The notes beneath the pieces were generated by a model. That model was not told the origin of the DNA. It saw nothing but the letters and a program-made list of their open reading frames with translations, and searched no databases. The position numbers and the translations under genes are program-made. A stretch of 49,067 bases of DNA from an uncultured Actinomycetes bacterium (GTDB taxonomy: Bacteria > Actinomycetota > Thermoleophilia > RBG-16-64-13): NCBI GenBank assembly GCA_937148845.1, contig CAKZRW010000122.1, positions 1 to 49,067 on the forward strand. Reading direction: 5' to 3'. Below are positions 16,971 to 25,800 of the stretch, one piece after another; the first letter of the stretch is position 1; the number at the start of each line of letters is the position of its first letter.

Positions 16971-17822
16971 TTACTGGACCACCAGTTCGAGCTTGCCCAC
17001 GCTCAACTCCACGACAATGTCCAGATCGCCCTTGACCGGGCCTTCAGGGATCTCCGTCCGGTAAATCTTGTCCGTTTTCGTCCAGGTTCCCTCCGTGGAC
17101 ACATCGTTCAGGGAGCCCTCTACATGGACCTGGACGGCCACGCCTGCAGGGATCACCAGCCGTACCTTGCTCGCCCCGGTCTTGACTCGCACTCTCCCGT
17201 CCATCCGCAGCTCGCCGCTGAAGTCCAGAGTGTACTCACCGGCTCCACCGGTGAACTCGAGCAACTCGAAATTGGCGTTGCCCAGCCCGTTCAAGGTCAC
17301 CGTAGAAGCCCCGGTCTCGTAATCGAACTTCTGCAGTCGCCCGGGATTAGGCTCGGAGAAAGTCACTCTCGCTTTCGCCGCCCCGTCCTTGATGTGCAAA
17401 GAGGTCAGGGTCAGTCCTCCCAGCTCGTACCGCCCGTCATACGCTCCAGCAGTCACCACGAGCGCCAACGGAGCTTTGCCTAGTCGCAACTGCCACTGAT
17501 TCGTGATCGATCCAGGCCAGGTGGCAAACGATCTCGGACTGCCCTGCTCGATGGTGAGCCGCGACTCACTGCGCTTCACCGTGGGTTTCCAACTCGCCAC
17601 GTTGTAACGAATGACGCCCGAGAGCAGACCTGGCGCGCCCGGCTCGACCCCGAGGGAACCGGCCCCCATCTTCACTACCACCTCCATCACCGCCGAACCA
17701 CCCAGCGGCTCCTCGATGACCAACTCCTGCATGGGGCCCACTTTGACCCCGCAGGCAGCCAGCCCTGCTGCTCCCAGCAGCAAGAGACCGACCGCGAAGA
17801 TTTTCACCCAGACCCTTGTCAT
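16971..17822 (-). CDS. toast-rack (LiaF/DUF2154-like) lipoprotein
   Basis: 283 residues. The signal peptide carries a clear lipobox (LAAC, lipid-modified Cys24). The mature part is a repetitive beta structure with recurring Gly-Ala segments (VKMGAGSLGVEPG, DYETGASTVTLNGLGNANFE, VKTGASKVRLVIPAGVAVQV). This pattern fits the toast-rack / DUF4097-like fold found in LiaF and related cell-envelope sensors. The likely location is the outer face of the cytoplasmic membrane; the function is unknown. The GASxVxL repeats place it closer to the DUF2154-toast_rack family than to adhesins. Start ATG at 17822, with GAGG close upstream. It is divergent from the carboxymuconolactone decarboxylase-like gene. 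Confidence 0.65.
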   Translation of the reverse strand: MTRVWVKIFAVGLLLLGAAGLAACGVKVGPMQELVIEEPLGGSAVMEVVVKMGAGSLGVEPGAPGLLSGVIRYNVASWKPTVKRSESRLTIEQGSPRSFATWPGSITNQWQLRLGKAPLALVVTAGAYDGRYELGGLTLTSLHIKDGAAKARVTFSEPNPGRLQKFDYETGASTVTLNGLGNANFELLEFTGGAGEYTLDFSGELRMDGRVRVKTGASKVRLVIPAGVAVQVHVEGSLNDVSTEGTWTKTDKIYRTEIPEGPVKGDLDIVVELSVGKLELVVQ

Positions 17823-17931
17823 CTACCTCGCCCCCTCGTTGTCGCCCGGTCCCCGTTTACGCGACGGTGCTTGTAGCTCCCGCCTCGAGGGTACTAATTC
17901 CTTGCCCACCAGCGCAACTAAAGGAGAAGCT

Positions 17932-18255
17932 ATGAAGGATGTTTCCGAGCTCTACGCTGATTTCCGCGCCCGCTTCCCCGAGATCGTGGAGCTGAACGAG
18001 GCTCTGGGTCGTTTCATACACGAGAAGGCTGGTCCCCTGGACGAAAAGACCCGCGCTCTCATCAAGCTGGGGGTCACGGCGGCAAGCCACCACCAGACAG
18101 CTGTCGGCACCCAGATCGCGAGAGCCCGGGAGGCAGGAGCGACCGAAGACGAGATCCTGCACGCTCTGCTCCTAGTAGTCCCCACCTGCGGGTTCCCTAC
18201 TTTCATGGAGGCTTACCGCGAATACAGGTCCGAAACCGATCGGGGGAGGGCTTAG
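17932..18255 (+). CDS. carboxymuconolactone decarboxylase-family protein
   Basis: 107 residues, the usual length of a single CMD domain. Family features are GPLDEKTRALIKLGVTAAS, the His pair in SHHQTAVGTQIARAREAG, and GATEDEILHALLLVVPTCG. The CxxC redox motif of AhpD-type members is absent (Ser-His-His replaces it), so a thiol peroxidase-partner role is unlikely; the biochemical role is open. The ATG at 17932 follows AAAGGAG with the right spacing; the open frame to 17611 overlaps the divergent lipoprotein and is not used. It is followed by putA after 49 bases on the same strand, so co-transcription is likely. Confidence 0.8.
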   Translation: MKDVSELYADFRARFPEIVELNEALGRFIHEKAGPLDEKTRALIKLGVTAASHHQTAVGTQIARAREAGATEDEILHALLLVVPTCGFPTFMEAYREYRSETDRGRA

Positions 18256-18304
18256 CATACCGGGAGACTCTCCCAGCGGCTTTGCCCTGGGGTACCATTG
18301 CGGC

Positions 18305-21300
18305 ATGGAAAGCGCACCCCCCGCAGACCAAGGGCTTTCCCCGGACATCTCCGCCCTGGAGAACCGCATCCGAGAGATCGGGCTCGGTCTCTATGCCGCC
18401 ATGACGCGCCGGGATCCCGGGCACTTCGCTTCGGCCTTCGTCTCGGGCAGAGCCCTACAGCGTCGTCTCCTGAGCCACGCCATGGCCGACCCTGTTTTCA
18501 AGACACAGCTATTCCGCTTCGTCGACGTCTACCCCAGCTTGCGCGATCAAGCGGACCTCGTGCGTCACCTTCGCGCCTATTTCGGGGACGGTTCACTCCT
18601 CCCCCACCCCTTCGACCGCCTTCTAGCTACTGGCACCAAACGACTCCCTACTTGGCTGGTCGCCCGGCTCACGGAGAAGGGCATGCAGCGCATGGCAAGC
18701 ACCCTCATCGCCGGTCGGGACGCGGTCGAGGCTCTGCCTACACTCAGGCGGTTGAGACGCCGCCACACAGCTTTCACCCTCGATGTGCTGGGGGAAGCCT
18801 GCCTCAGCGAAATCGAGGCGGAGCATTACCTGCGGCGTTACCACGAGTTGTTGGATATCCTGCCGCCCCTCACCGACCGCTGGCCACCAGACCCGGCCAT
18901 AGATGAGGCCGCGTGGGGCGTCGACCCCAGAGTGAACCTTAGCCTGAAGTTAAGCTCGGTCTACTCTCAGATAGATCCGGCGGACTTCCAAGGTTCGCGG
19001 CAAGCCCTGGTCTCCGCCCTGAAACCCCTCTTCCTAAAGGCCAGGGAGCGAGGCGCCTTCCTCACCCTCGATGTAGAGCGGTTCGTGCACCGCGACCTCA
19101 CCTATGCCGTGTTCGCTGACCTCTGTCTCGACCCCGACTTGAGGGATTATCCCTATCTGGGAGTGGCAGTCCAGGCCTACCTGCGCGATAGCGAGGCCAC
19201 TATCGCTGACCTTATCCGTCTGGCCAGGGAACGCGATACTCCTTTCACCATCCGCTTGGTCAAAGGTGCCTACTGGGACTACGAGACCATCCTTGCCGCC
19301 CAGGAACACTGGCCCCCGCCGGTCTTCCTGGACAAGGCTGAGACCGATCTCCAGTTCGAGCGGCTCTTTGCTCTCATGCTCACCGCCTGGCCTTGGCTGC
19401 GACCGGCCGTGGGAACCCACAACCTGCGCAGTATCGCTGCTGCTCTGGCCCTGGCGGAAGCAAGCGGACTGCCCCAGCGCGCTCTGGAGATCCAGGTTCT
19501 TCATGGCATGGCGGACAGCATCAGAGAGGCAGCCGCGGCTCGGGGCTTGCGGGTGCGGGATTATGTACCGGTGGGGGAGCTGATTCCAGGCATGGCCTAC
19601 CTGGTCCGGCGCCTACTTGAGAACACCGCCAACGAATCCTGTCTAAGGTTGACCTTTGCCCAGTGCCAAGACCCTGAGATGCTGCTCCTTCCGCCCCGAC
19701 CAGCCAGGCCGCAGTTAGACACACCGCCACCGGCCGGGGCCCAAGCTGAGGTAGGCAGCGCCCTTTCCACGGGCAAGGCGCAGGGCTTCCCCGAGCCGCA
19801 AGGTCTCCCCGAGCCCCAGACTTTCCCGACGCAACCCCACGTTTTCCGGAATGAGCCGCACGCCGACTTCTCGCGCAAAGAGGCGCGGACGGCGATGCAC
19901 CGTGCCCTCACCACCATCCAGGCAAGCCTGGGCCGACAGTACCCACTCCTCATCGGCGGCGAGGCAGTGGAAGCCACAGCGTATATAGAATCGCTCAATC
20001 CCGCCAAACCCACGCAAGTGATCGGGCGGGTGGCAGCAGCAAGCTCGGCTGAGGTCGAGCAAGCGATTGCCGCAGCCGCAGCGGCGTTCCCCAGCTGGCG
20101 CGACACTCCGGCGAGCGAGCGAGCGCGGTTACTGTTCCAGGCCGCGGCCTTGGTCAGAGAGAGGCGGTTCGAGCTCGCCGCCCTGGAGGTCCTGGAGGCT
20201 GGCAAACCTTGGCGTGAAGCCGACGCCGACGTGACGGAAGCTATCGATTTCCTCGAATACTACGGCAGGGAGATCCTCCGTCTGAGTCCGCCGCGCGCCC
20301 TGAGTGACGTACCCGGCGAGGAAGACCACTACTTCTATGAGCCTCGCGGAGTGGCTGCCGTCATCGCGCCGTGGAACTTCCCCTTGGCCATCCCCATGGG
20401 GATGGTCTCCGCAGCGCTGGCCGCAGGCAACACCGTGATCCTCAAGCCGGCAAGCACGACCCCCGTGCTCGGCTACGCACTGGTACGCATCCTCCACGAA
20501 GCAGGCGTACCCGGAGCAGTGCTGAACTTCTTGCCGGGGAGTGGAGAAGAAGTCGGCGACCGCCTGGTAGCCGATCGCAGGGTGGACATGATCGCCTTCA
20601 CCGGCAGTCTGGCCACAGGGCTTTCAATCCTGGAGAAGGCGGCTGCCGTGGTCCCCGGCCAGCGGAGCTTGAAGAGAGTGGTAGCCGAATTAGGAGGCAA
20701 GAATGCCATCATCATCGACACCGACGCCGATCTGGACGCGGCTGTGGAAGGGGTGGTAGCGTCTGCCTTCTCTTACAGTGGGCAGAAGTGCTCGGCTTGC
20801 AGCCGCGTCCTCGTGCTCGAGCCCATCTATGAGCAGTTCCTCAAGCGCTTAGTGCCGGCTGTTGCCAGTCTGCGCATGGGAGACCCGGCCGACCCGGCCA
20901 CCAGAGTAGGTCCGGTGATAAGTGCTGCGGCCCGCGAGCGCATCCACGAGTTCATCGAAAAAGGAAAAGAAGAGGCCGTCCTCGTCCTGCCTTCAGTGAC
21001 TGCACTTCCCGAGCGGCCGGAAGAAGACCAGCGGATGGAGGACGAGCAGGCAGAAGAGCCCCGAGAAGAAGAGCAGGCAGCGGCAGCCACTCTCAGCAAG
21101 CGCCCAGACGAGGGCTACCTCGTCGCCCCGCACATCTTCGTCGACGTCCCGCCGGAGGCGGTGATCGCCCAGGAAGAAATCTTCGGACCGGTTCTTGCGG
21201 TCATGAAGGTGGCGGATCTGGATGAAGCCTTCCGTGTAGCTCTTGGCGTGCAGTACGCCCTGACCGGTGGTCTTTACTCACGCAACCCGGCCCATATACG

Positions 21301-21511
21301 GCGAGCATACCGAGAGTTCCGGGTGGGAAACCTCTACATCAACCGACCCATCACAGGCGCGATGGTAGGAAGACAGCCGTTCGGAGGGTCGAGGATGAGC
21401 GGGGTCGGCTCCACAGCGGGCGGACCCGACTATCTCCTGCAGTTCCTCGAACCCCGTACCGTCACCGAGAACACCGTGCGGCGCGGCTTCGCGCCGTGGC
21501 ACCACACCTGA
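18305..21511 (+). CDS. putA: bifunctional proline dehydrogenase / L-glutamate gamma-semialdehyde dehydrogenase
   Basis: 1068 residues. It oxidises proline to glutamate in two steps: an FAD-dependent TIM barrel, then an NAD-dependent aldehyde dehydrogenase. The N-terminal half has FTLDVLGEACLSEIEAEHYL, FTIRLVKGAYWDYE and the PRODH C-terminal motif YLVRRLLENTANESCLR. The ALDH half has AVIAPWNFPLAIPMG, Glu795 in VVAELGGKNAIIID and catalytic Cys829 in SYSGQKCSACSRV. It lacks the N-terminal ribbon-helix-helix of regulatory PutA. Two oddities are a Pro/Gln-rich linker of about 60 residues between the domains (about 470-530) and an acidic insertion inside the ALDH domain (about 895-936, Glu/Gln-rich). 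The ATG at 18305 has no clear ribosome site. Confidence 0.95.
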   Translation: MESAPPADQGLSPDISALENRIREIGLGLYAAMTRRDPGHFASAFVSGRALQRRLLSHAMADPVFKTQLFRFVDVYPSLRDQADLVRHLRAYFGDGSLLPHPFDRLLATGTKRLPTWLVARLTEKGMQRMASTLIAGRDAVEALPTLRRLRRRHTAFTLDVLGEACLSEIEAEHYLRRYHELLDILPPLTDRWPPDPAIDEAAWGVDPRVNLSLKLSSVYSQIDPADFQGSRQALVSALKPLFLKARERGAFLTLDVERFVHRDLTYAVFADLCLDPDLRDYPYLGVAVQAYLRDSEATIADLIRLARERDTPFTIRLVKGAYWDYETILAAQEHWPPPVFLDKAETDLQFERLFALMLTAWPWLRPAVGTHNLRSIAAALALAEASGLPQRALEIQVLHGMADSIREAAAARGLRVRDYVPVGELIPGMAYLVRRLLENTANESCLRLTFAQCQDPEMLLLPPRPARPQLDTPPPAGAQAEVGSALSTGKAQGFPEPQGLPEPQTFPTQPHVFRNEPHADFSRKEARTAMHRALTTIQASLGRQYPLLIGGEAVEATAYIESLNPAKPTQVIGRVAAASSAEVEQAIAAAAAAFPSWRDTPASERARLLFQAAALVRERRFELAALEVLEAGKPWREADADVTEAIDFLEYYGREILRLSPPRALSDVPGEEDHYFYEPRGVAAVIAPWNFPLAIPMGMVSAALAAGNTVILKPASTTPVLGYALVRILHEAGVPGAVLNFLPGSGEEVGDRLVADRRVDMIAFTGSLATGLSILEKAAAVVPGQRSLKRVVAELGGKNAIIIDTDADLDAAVEGVVASAFSYSGQKCSACSRVLVLEPIYEQFLKRLVPAVASLRMGDPADPATRVGPVISAAARERIHEFIEKGKEEAVLVLPSVTALPERPEEDQRMEDEQAEEPREEEQAAAATLSKRPDEGYLVAPHIFVDVPPEAVIAQEEIFGPVLAVMKVADLDEAFRVALGVQYALTGGLYSRNPAHIRRAYREFRVGNLYINRPITGAMVGRQPFGGSRMSGVGSTAGGPDYLLQFLEPRTVTENTVRRGFAPWHHT

Positions 21512-21515
21512 CCCG

Positions 21516-21539
21516 CGGCGCATCTCGTGCGCTGCGCCG
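21516..21539. terminator. possible terminator hairpin between putA and the convergent radical SAM gene
   Basis: A 7-bp perfect stem (CGGCGCA ... TGCGCCG) with a 10-base loop starts 4 bases after the putA stop. It is weaker than the other convergent hairpins and has no U-tract. Confidence 0.35.
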
Positions 21540-21600
21540 TCTCGCCCGACCACTACAGCGCCACAGTTGATCCCTGCGGCATCTCGCCGGACAAGCCCCC

Positions 21601-22620
21601 TTAGACATGACCGTCCAGACGCCAGAGGCCGGCCTCCCGCACGGCAGCGACAGCTGCCCAGAACTCGTTCGTGGCCAGAGGACGCCTCAGCTCGGGCCAG
21701 TAACAAGCATCTGACCCCGTCGCCACACGGCCGGGAAGACTCCCCCGGTAAGGGGGACTGACCCGATGGGCAGGCCGATACTGGTCCATGACGTTGAGGT
21801 AGGTGTCCCGGGAGACCTCTTGCACCAGGAACCTTGCCACTTCCACCGTGCCCGCAAGTCCCCCAGGAAGCACCAGGTGCCGGACCAAGAGACCCCGACG
21901 AGCTACGCCGCGCTGGTCAAGCTCAAGGTCCCCCACCTGCCGATGCATCTCGCGTACAGCAACACGGTTGCGTCTTACATAATCGGGCACGCCAGAGAGT
22001 GCCAGCCCCACCGCCTCGTCGGCGTACTTCATGTCGGGCATGTAGATGTCGATCACCCCGTCCAGCAGCCGCAGGGTCGCAAGCGAGTCATAACCACCGG
22101 TGTTGTATACGAGAGGAAGCCGCAATCCGCGCCCGCTGGCCAAGACCAGAGCCTCCAAAATCTGAGGAACCACGTGACTGGGAGACACCAAGTTGATGTT
22201 TTCGCAGCCCACCGCTTGCAGTCGCAGCATGATCTCGGCTAGCTCCTCCGCACCTATCTCCCAACGGAGGGCTCTTCCCGCAGTCACCGTCGAATCCCCT
22301 TCTGGCTGACTTATGTCGTGGTTCTGACAGAAGACACAAGCTAGGTTGCAGCCCGCAAAGAAAATGGTGCCCGAGCCGCTCCGCCCTACGAGAGGCGCTT
22401 CCTCTCCGAAATGAGGCCCGGCGCTAGCTACCCGTGCCCTTGCTCCTGTATGACAGCTACCCAGCTCTCCCGCCAAGCGATTCACCCGGCAGCGTCGGGG
22501 ACACAAGACGCAGTCTCGGAGACGCCTCCGAGCTCTCTCCGCCCGTGCGGCCAGCTCTCCCGAGGCATGGAGGGCAAGATACGCGGGCCAAGTAGCAGGG
22601 GTGGCGGTGGTGGCGATCAT
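21601..22620 (-). CDS. PflX-like radical SAM protein (pyruvate formate-lyase activase-like)
   Basis: 339 residues. The radical SAM motif CxxxCxxC is GCNLACVFCQNHDIS (Cys91, Cys95, Cys98). An N-terminal extra Cys set CVLCPRRCRVNR ... GSCHTG (Cys37, 40, 44, 56) is the hallmark of the PflX/COG1313 group. Further barrel motifs are NINLVSPSHVVPQ and YNTGGYDS. The true substrate of this group is not established; glycyl-radical activation is assumed from homology, and no glycyl-radical enzyme is in the window. The start ATG at 22620 gives MIATTATPATW. It is divergent from dnaE2, and its start lies about 95 bases from the SOS promoter region, so LexA might affect both, though the boxes are placed for dnaE2. 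Confidence 0.82.
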   Translation of the reverse strand: MIATTATPATWPAYLALHASGELAARAERARRRLRDCVLCPRRCRVNRLAGELGSCHTGARARVASAGPHFGEEAPLVGRSGSGTIFFAGCNLACVFCQNHDISQPEGDSTVTAGRALRWEIGAEELAEIMLRLQAVGCENINLVSPSHVVPQILEALVLASGRGLRLPLVYNTGGYDSLATLRLLDGVIDIYMPDMKYADEAVGLALSGVPDYVRRNRVAVREMHRQVGDLELDQRGVARRGLLVRHLVLPGGLAGTVEVARFLVQEVSRDTYLNVMDQYRPAHRVSPPYRGSLPGRVATGSDACYWPELRRPLATNEFWAAVAAVREAGLWRLDGHV

Positions 22621-22714
22621 CGATTCCCCCTTCGTTCCCCCTTTGCTCCCACCTCCGGTTCGCTCTCCATATCATAGCCCGCCGGGCGTCAACGGCCGCC
22701 GGGCGGAAACGCCC

Positions 22715-22768
22715 TTGCTATTCGAACATATGTTCGTATATACTCGCGCTCCTACGAACATATGTTCT
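22715..22768 (+). promoter_or_regulatory. SOS-type promoter with two LexA boxes upstream of dnaE2
   Basis: Two copies of the palindrome GAACATATGTTC occur: CGAACATATGTTCG at 22723-22736 and CGAACATATGTTCT at 22755-22768, 32 bases centre to centre. Both match the Gram-positive/mycobacterial LexA consensus. A promoter fits around them: -35 TTGCTA (22715-22720), an 18-base spacer that contains box 1, and -10 TATACT (22739-22744). Box 2 would lie just downstream of the start of transcription. This predicts tight repression by LexA and induction on DNA damage. Confidence 0.85.
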
Positions 22769-22806
22769 CTAGGAGAGAGGACGGGCCACGCGATAGATGA
22801 CGGGGC

Positions 22807-25800
22807 ATGCAGCACGCCATGAGCAATAACGATCTCCCCTTCGTCCACCTGCATGTGCATTCAAACTTTTCTTTCCTCGATGGAGCGAGCCACGTAGATC
22901 AACTGGTGGCCCGTGCGGCCGAGCTAGGCCAACCTGCATTAGCCCTCACCGATCATGACGGGCTCTATGGCGCGGTACGTTTCGCCAAAGCCTGCACTAA
23001 GCACGGGATAAAGCCCATCTTCGGAGCCGAGGTACGGGTAGGGTCACTCTTGGAGCCCGCAGCCCCCTTGGATGGCTCCCCAGCCGGCGCTCCCCTCTAT
23101 TCCGCCAGCGACCACTCCGGGCCTCACCCTCCCGACCCCCATCATCTAGTCCTCCTCGCTCAAGACCGCCAGGGCTATGCCAATCTCTGTCGCCTTATCT
23201 CTGCAGCCCACCTCGCCGACCGCACCCGTCAGCGACCACCTCTTGTCACTTTCGAATCCCTTTGCGCCCACGCCGGAGGTCTCATCTGCCTCACCGGCTG
23301 CCGCCACGGTGAAGTCGGCTACCTCGTCGATGCCGGCCACCTCGACGACGCCCGCCAGGTCCTGCTTCGGTTGTGCGACATCTTCCCTCCCGACCCCGCC
23401 GGACAGCCCCGCCTCTATGTCGAGCTCCAGTACTTTGGTTATGAACCACAACCTCCCTGCGGCTCCCCTTCCTCGTCCTCAACTGCATTGCAGTACCATC
23501 CCAATGCAAGGTTCATTGCGCTTCTCGATTCACCACCCCGCGTCTCCCAGCCCAACAACGTCCCCTTTCTAGCCACCACCCCCAACCAGACCATCCCCCC
23601 CGCTGGCCCTCTTTCCTCCCTTCGGAGCCCAGCCATCCCCTCTTCCTCCTCCACCCCCCAAAATCTCAACCCTGCTGATTTCGACATCGGCTTTCACCGG
23701 GACGGTAGACCTTGGCGTCTTTCCTGCTTCACCTACTGTCTGCTTCTGGCCCAACTCGCCCGCGCCTGCAACCTCCCCATTGTGCTTACCACCAATGCCC
23801 ATTATGCAGGGGAATATGATCTCGATCTCCACCTGGTCTGCCGCGCGGCCGGCCATGATCAGCCCCTCTCAGACTATCCGCCCGTCACTCCAGGAAGAAG
23901 ATATCTCTACTCTAAAGTGAGACTAGAGACTTTTGCAGCACCGCTTCTGGAGGCTCTGCAAGGGATCGGCCGGCCGGCATTCAACAACGGAGAGGACCTC
24001 GGCGGTCGTGGCTCAGAGAGGCCGGAGACAACAGCAAGAACGAAGAGGACGGGAAAGTGCGTTCGTATGCATAGATATTGCAATGCAACAACTATTGCAT
24101 ATAGAGACCGGGGCGAGACAGCCCTAGCGGCGCCTAACAGTACCGCCACGGCCACGGGTGGATCCGCGATCACCGTGAGCCCTGCGGTCCTAGCCACCCC
24201 GAGGAATACCACCACAGTGCCACCTAACTTCGACCCCCTGGCCGCCACCGCGGAGATCGCCGAGCGTTGCAGCGTGGATCTGGAACTTGGTGTCTTTCAT
24301 TTTCCCTGTGTGGAGCTCCCTCCCGGCGAGACCGCCTACTCTCTGCTTGCCAAGAGATGCTTCCGCGGTATCGCCCGCAGGTACCAGCCGGTGCCCCCTC
24401 GGGCTGTAGAACTTCTTGAGAAGGAGCTGCGGATGATCCAGGAGATGGGGTTTGCTCACTACTTCTTGGTGGTACACGATATCGTCCGTTGGGCACGGGC
24501 TCAGGGTATCGCTTGCAGTGGTCGAGGTAGTGCCGGCAACTCCATCGTATGCTACGCGCTTGGCATCACCGCCAGTGATCCCATCCGCCACAACCTCTTG
24601 TTCGAGCGTTTCCTCAACCCCAATCGTCGGGAGATGCCCGACATCGACGTCGACTTCTGCTCGGTGCGGCGCGACGAGGTGATCGAGCATATCTACCACA
24701 CCTTCGGCAAAGAGAACGTGGCCGTAGTAGCCAATGTCAATACCATGAGTCCCCGCTCGGCGGTGCGCATCGTGGCCGAGGCCCTGAGCTTCGCCCCCAG
24801 CGAGATCAATGCCCTCGCTCGCAACGTGCCTCGACACGGTGATACAGCACGCATCCGCGAATATCTAGCCGGGGCTTGGCCGGAACTCTGCGACTCCCCG
24901 CTCCAGGACTCCGCCCGCCCCAGCGTCGCTCCGGACGGCACGGTAAACCCTGGTGGACGTTACTGGCGCCTGCTTGACTTAGTGGAGCGCCTCGACTCCT
25001 TCCCCCTGCACCTGGGCACGCACCTGGGTGGTTTTGTCATCGCCGACCGGCCCATCACCTACTACACCCCTCTTCAATGGGCGGCCAAAGGTGTGGTGGT
25101 CACTCAGTTCAACAAAGACGACATCGCTGCCCTCGGTTTAGTCAAGATGGACATCCTGGGACTCCGCACGCATTCGGCTATCTCGGAGTGTGTGCATATC
25201 ATCCGGCATCGCACCGGCCGCCATATTCGCCCCTACGAACTGCCCCCCGACGACCCTGCTGCCTACGAGATCATCTCGAACGGGGGGTCCATCGGGCTCT
25301 TCCAGCTGGAATCCCCCGGACAACGCAACCTCGCCACTCGCCTCAAAGAGCGCACTTTTGACGACATCATCGCCGCTATCGCCCTCTATCGCCCAGGACC
25401 GCTCGAGGCCGAGATGATCACCCCCTTTATAAACCGGCGCTGGGGCCTGGAGCCGGTGAGTCTCCCCCATCCTGCCATGGCCGAGGCGGTAGCCGACACC
25501 TACGGGGTCATCCTCTATCAAGAGCAGGTGCTACGCATCGCACGCGATGTGGCCGGCTTCGATCTCGCCGACGCCGACAGCTTGCGCCGAGCCATGACCC
25601 GCGACCGCAGCCGGGAGGAGATGGCCAAGATCGGTGAGACCTTCGTGAGCCGCGCCGTGGCCCGAGGAGTGCCCGAGGAGGCCGCCCGCAAGGTTTTCCG
25701 CCAGTTGGAGGGTTTTGCCGCCTATGGCTTCAACAAGAGCCACTCCGTGTGTTTCGCCGTCATCAGCTACGCGACGGCCTGGCTCAAGGCCCACTACCCA

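Noticed and set aside
17611-17931. An N-terminal extension of the carboxymuconolactone decarboxylase-like protein
   Set aside because: The frame is open but antisense to the lipoprotein gene; the ATG at 17932 has a strong ribosome site and gives the normal family length.
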